From the NCBI GenBank assembly GCA_040398465.1, contig JBBAUA010000005.1:41067-105066 (forward strand): DNA of 64,000 bases, written 5' to 3'. Below, piece by piece: positions 1-7,822 of this stretch (the stretch's first letter is position 1; every line of letters starts with the position of its first letter). Below the pieces are notes generated by a model that made no database searches, had not been told where the DNA came from, and saw only the letters and a program-made list of their open reading frames with translations. Made by a program: the position numbers and the translations under genes. Origin of the DNA: UBA7672 sp040398465. GTDB taxonomy: Bacteria > Pseudomonadota > Alphaproteobacteria > Caulobacterales > Hyphomonadaceae.

Positions 1-78
1 CACGCCCCACAGCACGCCCGCCAGCAGGATCACCGACCCCGCGATCTTCGCCAAGCTGGGAAGCAGCGCCTCGTTCAC
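1..78 (-). CDS. Partial membrane protein, last visible gene of the HMG-CoA reductase operon
   Basis: Only the first 26 codons are inside the window. The reading starts with GTG at 78-76, which overlaps the TGA stop of the preceding BtaA-like gene (77-75), giving a GTGA junction identical in style to others in this operon. The visible residues begin VNEALLPSLAKIAGS and run into a hydrophobic stretch (VILLAGVLWGV), so the product probably begins with a membrane segment. Function cannot be assigned; translational coupling suggests it belongs to the same pathway as the upstream genes. Confidence 0.55.
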   Translation of the reverse strand, partial: MNEALLPSLAKIAGSVILLAGVLWGV

Positions 79-1172
79 TTTACGGTCTCGATCACGAAGT
101 CCGAATAGAAGAACGCCTTGTCCAGCGGCTTCAGTTTCGCCTCCAGCGGGCCATCCGTCGTCACCCGATCAGCCAGCGACGCAGGCGCGCGTCGCGGCGC
201 CATCATGTTCCAGTAGGCAATCCGCGCCCCCGGCCGCGATGCCGCGAGAATGCTCGCATAAGCCTGCGTGTGCGCCGCCGGCGACATGTACTCGAAGATA
301 TCGGAGAGGTTGAACGCATCGGCCTTCACGCCTTCTTCCGCCAGCGTCTCCACCGTACAGAGCCGCACCTCGAGCCGGTCCAGCCGATCGCGGATCGTCT
401 CGAACCGCTCCAGCTCCAGCGCGCGCGGCAAGACCTCGCCATGGCAGCCCTGGAGGATCCAGTGCAGGTACGGATTCGACGCCGGGTCCTGATCGACAAG
501 CGCCTTGCGCGTCAGCCGCGCCACCTGCGCCGACGGCCCGCCCTCGACATGATCGAAGAACGCGGGGTCGCGCCCGAGCCGCCCCATGACGAAGCGCGAG
601 AAGAACACCTTCACCAGCATGCGCCAGCCCCAGATGTTCCAGCTCTTGTCGTAGAACGCCCCGCGCGCATCGGCATCGCGCGGACGCAGCAGCGCGTCGA
701 TCGTGTCCTTGTTGTGCACGAAGGGCAGAACCCATTCGCGGAAGGTGCGGAAGTATCGCTCGAACTTGCCCACGCCCCCCACGCCATACTTCGCAACATC
801 ATCCCTGATGGCGGCCCAGAACGCCTGGTCTTCATCCGAAAGCTGCGAGGCGGAATGCTCGAGCAGATGCCGCCGCCGCCCGGATGGCCGCGACCCCATC
901 AGTTCTAGAAACTCCTCATGGCTGTGCGTCCGGTACATTGCCATCCGCATCCGCACGCACGCCAGCTGCGTCGGGTTGAGGTCCACCGCGATGACGCGCT
1001 CCGCCCCCTCGGCGAGCAACGCGAGCGCATTGTCGCCCGCAGACGCAATCGACACCACCGTATCGTTCGGTCCTGGCCGAAGCGCCGCGCACAGGATGTC
1101 TGCATCCTCCCACGCCTGCGCGTAGCGGATGATGTCGAAGCTCGCGCGCTTTGCGATATCGGTCTCTGCCAT
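75..1172 (-). CDS. DUF3419 / BtaA-like AdoMet-dependent 3-amino-3-carboxypropyltransferase
   Basis: 365 aa, the usual size for BtaA-type proteins. BtaA moves the 3-amino-3-carboxypropyl group of S-adenosylmethionine to diacylglycerol, the first step of betaine-lipid synthesis. The N-terminus has the family's hallmark FDIIRYAQAWEDADIL, followed by an AdoMet-binding glycine motif (VSIASAGDNAL, about residues 40-50) and the strand-end acidic VIAVDLNPTQL. The start codon lies 2 bases beyond the stop of the PEP-synthase-like gene, and the stop overlaps the next gene. No BtaB (N-methyltransferase) is visible, so the acceptor or final product may differ from classic betaine lipid. Family assignment is fairly sure; the substrate is inferred. 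Confidence 0.85.
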   Translation of the reverse strand: MAETDIAKRASFDIIRYAQAWEDADILCAALRPGPNDTVVSIASAGDNALALLAEGAERVIAVDLNPTQLACVRMRMAMYRTHSHEEFLELMGSRPSGRRRHLLEHSASQLSDEDQAFWAAIRDDVAKYGVGGVGKFERYFRTFREWVLPFVHNKDTIDALLRPRDADARGAFYDKSWNIWGWRMLVKVFFSRFVMGRLGRDPAFFDHVEGGPSAQVARLTRKALVDQDPASNPYLHWILQGCHGEVLPRALELERFETIRDRLDRLEVRLCTVETLAEEGVKADAFNLSDIFEYMSPAAHTQAYASILAASRPGARIAYWNMMAPRRAPASLADRVTTDGPLEAKLKPLDKAFFYSDFVIETVK

Positions 1173-1174
1173 CG

Positions 1175-3703
1175 CTACCCCCCGCTCACCCGTTCAACCG
1201 TGCCCGCCCCGCCGTCCAGCCGCACCGTATCGCCTGTCTTCAGCCACTGCGTCACCCCCTTGAGCGACACCACGCACGGCACCCCCATCTCCCGCGCAAC
1301 GATGGCCGAATGCGAGAGCAGGGAGCCCCGCTCTGCGATCACCCCCGCCGCATTGGCGAACACCGCGATCCAGCCCGGATCAGTATGCCGCGCCACCAGG
1401 ATTTCACCCGCGCCCAACGCCTCGACCCGCGGATCCTCGATCACCCGCACCTTCGCCGTCACCACACCCTTGCAGCACCCCAGCCCCTTGCGCATCTCGC
1501 CGCCCTCGCCAGCGACAGCCGCCTGCGCCGTCAGCCCAGCCACGCCCGTCACATGCGCGCCCGAAACGCTGAACCGCTCCGGCGGATCGGGTCGCGCAAT
1601 CTGCCCCGCATGCTCCGCCGCCCGCAAGCGCACCAGCGCCTTCAGATCCTGCGTGATGCCAGCGCCTTCAACGGCGCCCAGCAGCTCCTCCACCGTCAGA
1701 TTGAACACATCGCGCTGCTGCTCCAGAACGCCAGCGGCGCGCAACCGCGCGCCAAGCGCGAGGAAGATGCGCCGCACCCGCCCGAACAGCCGCGTCCGCT
1801 CGAACCGCAGGTTCTCGCGATCCCGCACCCGCGCCTTCGCCCAGTCCACCAGCCACCGCGCCAGCACGCGCTTGCCGAAATCAGGGATCAACCGATGCAG
1901 GTCCTGCCTCGCCTCCTGAACAGCCTCCGTTCCCCGCGCCGGCGCCGCTGCCGCCACCGCCATCAGCACCTGCGTGGGATCCTCATGCAGCGTCCGGCTC
2001 TCAAGCTTCAGTTCCTGCGTGCACCGGTCGCCGAACTTCGCGATGTAGCGATCGAACGCCAACCGCAATTCCGGTGTGGCGTCCACCGCCGTCCGATCCC
2101 CGGCCGCCAACCGAGCGATGACTTCCGGCCGCCCGCGCACCATCGCGCCCATAGCCCGGATGATCTTCGCCGGTTCCGCCGAAACAATATCGCCTTGCCC
2201 CATCAAGGTCGCCGACAGGTAGGCGACGCCCTCATCGCCCGCCCACCTGGTCATCGACTTCTGCGCCGCGCCGAACGCAATCATGCAGAGGAAATCGTTG
2301 ACCAGCGGCGCATCCCACTTCGCCAGCAGCTGCCGCTCCAGCAACCGGTACTCAGCAACCAGCTCCGTCGGCTGCATCGCATCGATCGCGCCGTCCGGCT
2401 TTGCCAGCGCCTGATTCAGCCGCGCGTAGAACTCGCGTATCGTCCCCTTGATCTGCACCTCATGCCAGAGCAGGCCCAGCCCCACGCGCACCAGTTTCAG
2501 GTTATCAACGAACCGCTCCAATCTGCTCGTCGAGGGCGGGGCGATGCGACTGGCCATATCCTCCGGCAGCGCCTCCGAGACGCCCATCATGCCTTCCATG
2601 AATTTCCGGTTCGCCTTGAACCCCGGAAACAGCGCCAGCGCGCGATACCAGTTCAGCAGGTTGTAATAGACCCGCCCATCCACACGCCCGAGCATGTTCT
2701 CGAACACCGCGCGATGCTCTTCGACATCCGCCGCTGGCACGCCCATCAGTCGCGAGAAGGCTTGATACACATGGCTGTAGACATATCGTGCAAATGAAAA
2801 CGTCAGCGGCGACGTGACCCCCGGATAACTCTCCACGATGTTGGAGTTGTCCCAGATCGTGAGATCGCTCGACCTCTCCCCGCGTGGTTCCTCCCCGTGC
2901 AAGGGGGAGGACAGGACAGTCTCTCTCTCAACGTTTCCCAGCGTCGTAATCGGCCGTGCCTGCAACATGTGCAGTCCACGCCCATCGAAAGCCCATTCGA
3001 TATCCTGCGGCGAACCAAAATGCTCCGCTGCCCGCCGCGCCATCGCCGCGACCTCCGCGCGCTCAGCCTCGCCAAGCACCGCCGCATCGCCCACCAGGTC
3101 CGCCTCGAGCGTCGCCCCGCCAGCGCCAACGCGATAGCTGTCGCCATCCGCCTCGCCGCCGACCAGCCTGTCCGCCAGCCCCGCAATCGCGCTGATCACT
3201 ACGACGCCGCGATCGCCCGACACCGGATCCGCCGAGAACGCCACGCCCGCGGCACGCGCTTCAACCATCACCTGAACCACAACGGCAGGCGGCTGCGGAT
3301 CACCCGACAGCCCATGCGCCTGCCGATACTGCGCCAGCGTCTCGCTGAATCCCGACCGCCACACCCGATGCGCAGCAGCCGCCACATCGCCCGGCGCAAC
3401 ATTCAGCTCCGTTTCGAACTGACCTGCATGCGCCGACGCCGCGCCATCTTCCTCGCGCCCGGAGGAGCGCACAGCCAACCGCCCTGCCCCGCTTTGTGCA
3501 GCCAGTCGCGCTAACCCCTGATTCACTTCTCCGCGCGCGTCCGCCTTCAACCCGTCCCGATCAAAAGCCTCCGCCGCGATCACGAAGAACGCCGGCACCG
3601 GAAACGTCGCCGCCAGCTTGGCCAGCGCCGCGCCCTTGCCGCCAGCCAGCGCCGCCGACATCGCGGCCTCACCCGTCAACACATATCGGCGCGCGTCGCT
3701 CAC
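1175..3703 (-). CDS. PEP synthase / pyruvate phosphate dikinase-like phosphotransferase
   Basis: About 842 aa from a GTG at 3703-3701 that overlaps the UbiA gene's TGA stop (GTGA); an ATG at 3661 is the alternative. The N-terminal third is a PPDK-type ATP-grasp domain: GGKGAALAKL near the start, AVRSSGREEDG, then QARPITTL ending the domain. The C-terminus is the swivelling phosphohistidine domain with GSLLSHSAIVAREMGVPCV, where H is the phosphorylated residue. A roughly 430-residue middle region (beginning near SNIVESYPGVTSPLTFSF) replaces the PEP/pyruvate TIM barrel that would normally follow the histidine domain. ATP-grasp, middle, histidine is the layout of rifampicin-phosphotransferase-like dikinases, so it probably phosphorylates a small-molecule or lipid acceptor rather than making PEP. 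Acceptor unknown. The linker after the ATP-grasp domain carries an in-frame repeat. Confidence 0.8.
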   Translation of the reverse strand: MSDARRYVLTGEAAMSAALAGGKGAALAKLAATFPVPAFFVIAAEAFDRDGLKADARGEVNQGLARLAAQSGAGRLAVRSSGREEDGAASAHAGQFETELNVAPGDVAAAAHRVWRSGFSETLAQYRQAHGLSGDPQPPAVVVQVMVEARAAGVAFSADPVSGDRGVVVISAIAGLADRLVGGEADGDSYRVGAGGATLEADLVGDAAVLGEAERAEVAAMARRAAEHFGSPQDIEWAFDGRGLHMLQARPITTLGNVERETVLSSPLHGEEPRGERSSDLTIWDNSNIVESYPGVTSPLTFSFARYVYSHVYQAFSRLMGVPAADVEEHRAVFENMLGRVDGRVYYNLLNWYRALALFPGFKANRKFMEGMMGVSEALPEDMASRIAPPSTSRLERFVDNLKLVRVGLGLLWHEVQIKGTIREFYARLNQALAKPDGAIDAMQPTELVAEYRLLERQLLAKWDAPLVNDFLCMIAFGAAQKSMTRWAGDEGVAYLSATLMGQGDIVSAEPAKIIRAMGAMVRGRPEVIARLAAGDRTAVDATPELRLAFDRYIAKFGDRCTQELKLESRTLHEDPTQVLMAVAAAAPARGTEAVQEARQDLHRLIPDFGKRVLARWLVDWAKARVRDRENLRFERTRLFGRVRRIFLALGARLRAAGVLEQQRDVFNLTVEELLGAVEGAGITQDLKALVRLRAAEHAGQIARPDPPERFSVSGAHVTGVAGLTAQAAVAGEGGEMRKGLGCCKGVVTAKVRVIEDPRVEALGAGEILVARHTDPGWIAVFANAAGVIAERGSLLSHSAIVAREMGVPCVVSLKGVTQWLKTGDTVRLDGGAGTVERVSGG
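2871..2925. repeat. Palindromic repeat inserted in frame in the dikinase-like gene
   Basis: The core is an inverted repeat, TCCTCCCC (2889-2896) against GGGGAGGA (2904-2911) with a 7-base loop, flanked by CTCTCCCCGCG. On the coding (minus) strand it reads SSPLHGEEPRGER without disturbing the frame, between the ATP-grasp domain and the middle domain. The sequence resembles the short dispersed palindromes of alphaproteobacterial intergenic regions; a related CTCCCCC/GGGGGAG hairpin lies at 40109-40125 in this window. Membership in one family is inferred by eye. Confidence 0.6.
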
Positions 3704-4671
3704 GATGGCAGCAACGACATCAGCAGCGGGATCACGCCAAGCAGCAGGTAATTCCCCAGCACGAACACCGCCGTACCCGTCTCCATCTGCTTCACTTGTC
3801 TCGCCGCCGGCGCGCCCGCGTAATTGATGGCTGTCCAAGCAGCGAACATCGTCACGAGCATCAAGCCCACGAGCACAACCACACCGGCATCCGACCGCAC
3901 ATTGATGAAGGCCGACAGGGCCAGCCCCGCCAGCAACAGCGCCATCACCACAATGCCGGCGCGCTGCGCGCCCCACAGCCGCGAGTACGTTTCGACGCCC
4001 TCGCGCTCGCTCGAAGGCGCCCAGCTCTTTCGCGCGATCTCGATCACCGACCCGTTCACCAGCGACAGCAACAGGAACGCTCCCAGCGTCAGCCCGAAAT
4101 TCTCATGCAGCGCCACGCCCGCCGGCAGCCAGTCGCACGCCGTCGCATAGAGATCGATCAGCGGCATGATCGCCATATGGCTCACCATGTAGATGATCGG
4201 CCGCTTCTTCAGCCAGGCGGGAACGAAGAACTCCTTCGTCATCACCGCCATCCACGCCCACACCAGCAGCAGAGGCCCCAGCAGCCGCCAGTCCAGCGCA
4301 ACCGTCAGAGCGACCTGCGTGGCACCCACGCCAATCGCCACAACGCGAAGCTCTGCCAGCGTAACCAGCCCGCGCGGCACCGGCCGCTCCGGACGAAACT
4401 TCGTGTCGTCCTCATTGTCCTTGTGCTCGTCCGCGACGCGCAGCTGAAAGAAGAATCCGAACAACACCAGCACCGCGACAACAATCGCCAGCACGCTGGG
4501 CGCTCCGCCGCGCAACAGCGCCGAAAGGCAAGTCGCCGACGCGCCAAACGCCGCGATCAATACGCCATGCTTCACCAGCGGGAAGCGCTCCGCCTGATAC
4601 GCCCACAGCCGCGCGCCCAGTCCTCTGGCGTCGGGACCGCGCGTGTCAGACCGTGCAACGGCGTCGCTCAC
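3700..4671 (-). CDS. UbiA-family prenyltransferase
   Basis: 323 aa integral membrane protein with about eight hydrophobic segments. UbiA enzymes attach a polyprenyl chain to an acceptor at the membrane. An acidic first motif follows the second helix (VADEHKDNEDD, then FRPERPVPRGLV), but its spacing is DxxxDxxD rather than the textbook NDxxDxxxD. The second motif region reads EIARKSWAPSSEREGVETYS with few aspartates. These variations point to a divergent UbiA branch. Start and stop both overlap neighbours: ATGA with HMG-CoA reductase upstream and GTGA with the dikinase downstream. Acceptor and donor are unknown; the adjacent HMG-CoA reductase suggests an isoprenoid donor. Confidence 0.8.
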   Translation of the reverse strand: MSDAVARSDTRGPDARGLGARLWAYQAERFPLVKHGVLIAAFGASATCLSALLRGGAPSVLAIVVAVLVLFGFFFQLRVADEHKDNEDDTKFRPERPVPRGLVTLAELRVVAIGVGATQVALTVALDWRLLGPLLLVWAWMAVMTKEFFVPAWLKKRPIIYMVSHMAIMPLIDLYATACDWLPAGVALHENFGLTLGAFLLLSLVNGSVIEIARKSWAPSSEREGVETYSRLWGAQRAGIVVMALLLAGLALSAFINVRSDAGVVVLVGLMLVTMFAAWTAINYAGAPAARQVKQMETGTAVFVLGNYLLLGVIPLLMSLLPS

Positions 4672-5954
4672 GCCTTGCCCCGCGCCAGATTCTTGTGCGC
4701 GCTCGCAAACTCATGCGCGCACAGCGCCCCGATTATCGACAGCTCGCCCGCAAGGCACAACGCCGCGACCACTTCGCCGAACTGCCGCACATTCCCTGCA
4801 CCCCTGAGCCCGAGAATGTTGAGCCCCGCAGACTGTGTCGGCAGTCCCGTCCCGCCGCCAACCGTCCCAACAATGATGTTCGGCAGCGTCACCGACACGA
4901 ACAGCCGGTCATCCTCGCGCATCTCGATCCGCGTGACGCCCACCGCGCTCTCCGCCACGCACGCCGCATCCTGGCCCGTCGCCAGATACAGCGCCGCGAG
5001 CCCGTTCGCGTAGTGCCCCTGAACGCCGATCGACCCGGACATCACGCCCCCCAACGCCGACATCCGCCAGTACTGCTCCATGCGCTGCGGCGTGGTGTGA
5101 AGCTGCTTGCGGATCTGCTCGCCCGGAAGATCAACCGACGCCGTCACCTTCCGTCCGCGCACGCCCATGAACGACATCGCCGACGCCTTCTTGTCGCCCG
5201 ACAGGTTCGCCTCGACGAACCAATAGATCGGCTTGATCGGCGACCGTTCCTCGATCGCCTTGCACACCGCCTCGGTCGCGATGGTCACCATATTCTGGCC
5301 GGCCGCATCGCCGGTCGTGTAGCTGCACACCAGATAGACATGGTCGCCCTCGACGTGCGGGCTCATCTCGACCAGCTTGCCGTGCCGCGTCGTTGTCTCC
5401 GCAGTCGCCTTCAGCAAGTCGAAATTCTCGCACACCCAGGCGACGAACAGCCCCGCCTCCGTGGTCGACGCAAACGCAAACCCCGGCGAGCGATGCACGC
5501 CCTCGGCCAGCGTGCCCGTCGTGCACCCGCCCACCGACGAGATAAGCCGCGCCCCGCGCCCATAGCTCGCAACCAGCGCCGCCTCGCTTGTCGCAAGCGG
5601 CACATAGTAATCGCCCTTCGCGAAAATCCCGTTGACCCGCAGCGGCCCGATCACACCGACCGGCAGCCGCAACGTCCCGACATAATTCTCGATGTTGTGC
5701 TCGTAGCGCTCCAACTCTTCCTGAGCCCGCGCATCATACAGCGTCTCCTTGTCAGCCTCGGTCGCGCCCGAATGCCCCACCAGCGTCTTCCAGTTCGCCG
5801 CCGTGAAGGTCGCCTCGATATGCTTGGCCGGACGTATCCACGGCTTCAGCGGAGTCACGGCATCCGGCCGCGTCCGCTGCGCGACCTCCGCCGACGTCCG
5901 TCCCGCCAACATCGCAGCGATCATCCGCCGGGCAGCATCAAAAGCGCTGGGCAT
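4668..5954 (-). CDS. Hydroxymethylglutaryl-CoA reductase, class I-like
   Basis: 428 aa soluble enzyme. HMG-CoA reductases convert HMG-CoA to mevalonate with two NAD(P)H. The family block ENYVGTLRLPVGVIGPL (about residues 89-105) is clear. All four expected catalytic residues can be placed: Glu in ATSEAALVAS (E124), Lys in LSGDKKAS (K255), Asp in GQDAA (D329) and His near the C-terminus in SAHKNL (H420). The cofactor motif reads DAAGQNMVT where DAMGMNM is usual, and GTVGGGTGLPTQ is intact. It lacks the eukaryotic membrane domain. The ATG is preceded by an AAGGGG ribosome site. It is the first gene of the operon. No other mevalonate-pathway gene is in view, so its product may feed something other than bulk isoprenoid synthesis, or the enzyme may reduce another acyl-CoA. 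Confidence 0.92.
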   Translation of the reverse strand: MPSAFDAARRMIAAMLAGRTSAEVAQRTRPDAVTPLKPWIRPAKHIEATFTAANWKTLVGHSGATEADKETLYDARAQEELERYEHNIENYVGTLRLPVGVIGPLRVNGIFAKGDYYVPLATSEAALVASYGRGARLISSVGGCTTGTLAEGVHRSPGFAFASTTEAGLFVAWVCENFDLLKATAETTTRHGKLVEMSPHVEGDHVYLVCSYTTGDAAGQNMVTIATEAVCKAIEERSPIKPIYWFVEANLSGDKKASAMSFMGVRGRKVTASVDLPGEQIRKQLHTTPQRMEQYWRMSALGGVMSGSIGVQGHYANGLAALYLATGQDAACVAESAVGVTRIEMREDDRLFVSVTLPNIIVGTVGGGTGLPTQSAGLNILGLRGAGNVRQFGEVVAALCLAGELSIIGALCAHEFASAHKNLARGKA

Positions 5955-6119
5955 GAATCCCCTTCAACCGCCGCCCCGTGACCATTAGGGGTGCGACGTC
6001 GCCGCATAGATCGGGCTATTTGGGGAAAACTCAAGGCAGCGGCAGGGTAGGTCGGCCGCAAAGCGGCAACCTTGCCCTTACGCCTTCAAGGCGCTCGTGC
6101 GTGGCGCGAGCCGTGTCTC
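5955..6119 (-). promoter_or_regulatory. Leader region of the HMG-CoA reductase operon with two small hairpins
   Basis: 165 bases separate the lipocalin stop from the HMG-CoA reductase start, both on the minus strand. Two perfect short hairpins are present: GCCGC/GCGGC around AAA at 6055-6067, and CGCCTT/AAGGCG around C at 6081-6093. Neither is followed by a T run on the minus strand, so they are not convincing intrinsic terminators. The promoter of the operon probably lies here, unless transcription reads through from the lipocalin gene. Confidence 0.3.
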
Positions 6120-6665
6120 TTAGGCAGGCGGCTGAAGCGGGAAAACGAGCAGGCTGGTATCATATCCCCAGTTCTTTATCTTCGCGACCAGTTCGTCGAT
6201 CAGCTTCTGGCCGGGCTGCGGATTGCGCGTGAAGATGTTCACTTCGCCAAAGTCGGGCGTGACGGAGATGAACCAGCTGTAGTCGTCGGCCAATGCCGCA
6301 ATCCAAGTTTCGCGGCTGACGAACAGGAAATAGTCGGCGCGAATCTTCGCGTTCGCGCCCGCGTCAAGAATATGCCCCGTTCCCTCAACCACCTTCTCGG
6401 GGCCATCGAGCGTCTTGTCCCGGCAGGAATCCCGCACATGCACTTGGTTGGGCTCGGTCTTCGGCGTATAGCGCGTGATCCCCGCGACGCAGCCCTCGAG
6501 CAGCCAGTTCGGCCGGAAGGCGATCTCGTGCCATTGGCCGGTATAGAGCCGCGCGGCGTCGACCTTGGCGACGGGCTGTGGTCCACCTCCGGGCCCGGGC
6601 GAGGTGATGCACCCACTCATCATGGCGGACGCGGCGAGGCTGAGGGCGAGGACAAGCTGCTTCAT
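6120..6665 (-). CDS. Lipocalin-family lipoprotein (Blc-like)
   Basis: 181 aa. The N-terminus is a lipoprotein signal ending in the lipobox MSGC (Cys near residue 19), so the protein should be lipid-anchored, probably in the outer membrane. The lipocalin signature is a G-x-W motif, LYTGQWHEIAFRPN, followed by a second-strand cysteine (EGCVAGITRYTP). Bacterial lipocalins bind or shuttle lipids such as lysophospholipids during envelope stress. It lies 165 bases upstream of the lipid-related HMG-CoA reductase operon on the same strand, which could be functional or chance. Confidence 0.82.
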   Translation of the reverse strand: MKQLVLALSLAASAMMSGCITSPGPGGGPQPVAKVDAARLYTGQWHEIAFRPNWLLEGCVAGITRYTPKTEPNQVHVRDSCRDKTLDGPEKVVEGTGHILDAGANAKIRADYFLFVSRETWIAALADDYSWFISVTPDFGEVNIFTRNPQPGQKLIDELVAKIKNWGYDTSLLVFPLQPPA

Positions 6666-6750
6666 GCCGTAGATACGCGCGAAGCGGTCAATTGGAGCAC
6701 TACGCCGCGAAAGATTTGGCTAACCGCACGCCAACGCTCATATTTCCCAC

Positions 6751-7779
6751 ATGATACGCCCCGAAGACCTGCTCTGCCCAACCCCGCGGGGCCTCTACTG
6801 CCCGCCCGGCGACTTCTACATCGATCCGGTCCGCGGTGGGGTCGATCGCGCCGTCGTCACGCATGGCCACTCGGACCACGCCCGCGCCGGCCACGGCGCC
6901 GTCCTCGCCACGCCCGAAACCATCGAGGCGATGGCGACCCGCTACGGCCAGGAATTCACCCGCGCCCGCCAGTCCGCCCCCTATGGCGAGACCAACCGCA
7001 TCGGCGATGTTGATGTGACACTTCACCCCGCCGGGCACGTCATCGGTTCCGCCCAGGTCGAAGTTCGCTGGAAAGGCCTAACCATGGTCTGCACCGGCGA
7101 CTACAAGCGCCGCGCCGATCCCACAGCCGCGCTGTTCGAAGTCGTTCCCTGCAACATCTTCATCTCCGAAGCCACCTTCGCGCTCCCCGTCTTCCGCCAC
7201 CCCGACAGCAAGGTTGAAGTCGCCAAACTCCTCGCCTCCCTCCGCGCCTTCCCCGACCGCGCCCACCTCGTCGGCGCCTACGCCTTCGGCAAGGCCCAGC
7301 GCGTCATCCGCGAACTCCGCGACGCCGGATACACAGAGACGATCTACATCCACGGCGCCATGAAGCAGCTTTGCGACATGTACAAACGCCTCGGCGTCGA
7401 CCTCGGCCCGCTCGAAACCGCCACGCTGGAAAAAGGACAGCGCAAGGAGAACCAGAAGTTCGCCGGGAAGATCATCGTCTGCCCGCCGTCCGCCACCGGC
7501 ACGCCTTGGGCCGAACGCTTCCCCGACCCGGTCATCGCCTTCGCCTCCGGCTGGATGAACATCCGCCAGCGCGCCAAGGCCGGCGGCATCGAACTCCCCC
7601 TCATCCTCTCCGACCACGCCGACTGGGACGAACTCACGCAAACAGTCACCGACGTGAACCCCGAGGAACTCTGGGTCACCCACGGCCGCGACGACGCGCT
7701 CGCCCGCTGGGCCGAACTCAACGGCCGCAGGGCAAGACCGCTGCACCTGATCGGCTACGAGGACGAGGCGGGCGAATAG
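6751..7779 (+). CDS. Ligase-associated DNA exonuclease (metallo-beta-lactamase / beta-CASP type)
   Basis: 342 aa. The metal-binding motif THGHSDHARAGH (about residues 38-49) is the HxHxDH of metallo-beta-lactamase nucleases, with further conserved pieces HPAGHVIGSA and LSDHADWDEL. The family is normally encoded beside an ATP-dependent DNA ligase and the Lhr helicase and is thought to act in DNA repair end-processing. Here the ligase is on the same strand about 3.7 kb downstream (11519), separated by four genes. No Lhr helicase or phosphoesterase gene is in the window. Confidence 0.85.
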   Translation: MIRPEDLLCPTPRGLYCPPGDFYIDPVRGGVDRAVVTHGHSDHARAGHGAVLATPETIEAMATRYGQEFTRARQSAPYGETNRIGDVDVTLHPAGHVIGSAQVEVRWKGLTMVCTGDYKRRADPTAALFEVVPCNIFISEATFALPVFRHPDSKVEVAKLLASLRAFPDRAHLVGAYAFGKAQRVIRELRDAGYTETIYIHGAMKQLCDMYKRLGVDLGPLETATLEKGQRKENQKFAGKIIVCPPSATGTPWAERFPDPVIAFASGWMNIRQRAKAGGIELPLILSDHADWDELTQTVTDVNPEELWVTHGRDDALARWAELNGRRARPLHLIGYEDEAGE

Positions 7780-7822
7780 TCCGCCCCTTTCCCGATCCGC
7801 CGGAGCACGGCATTACTGCCGC

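Noticed and set aside
3704..3976. N-terminal extension of the dikinase-like protein starting at 3976
   Set aside because: It would overlap the UbiA gene by 277 bases with a composition of shadow type; the GTG at 3703 in a GTGA overlap fits the operon style.
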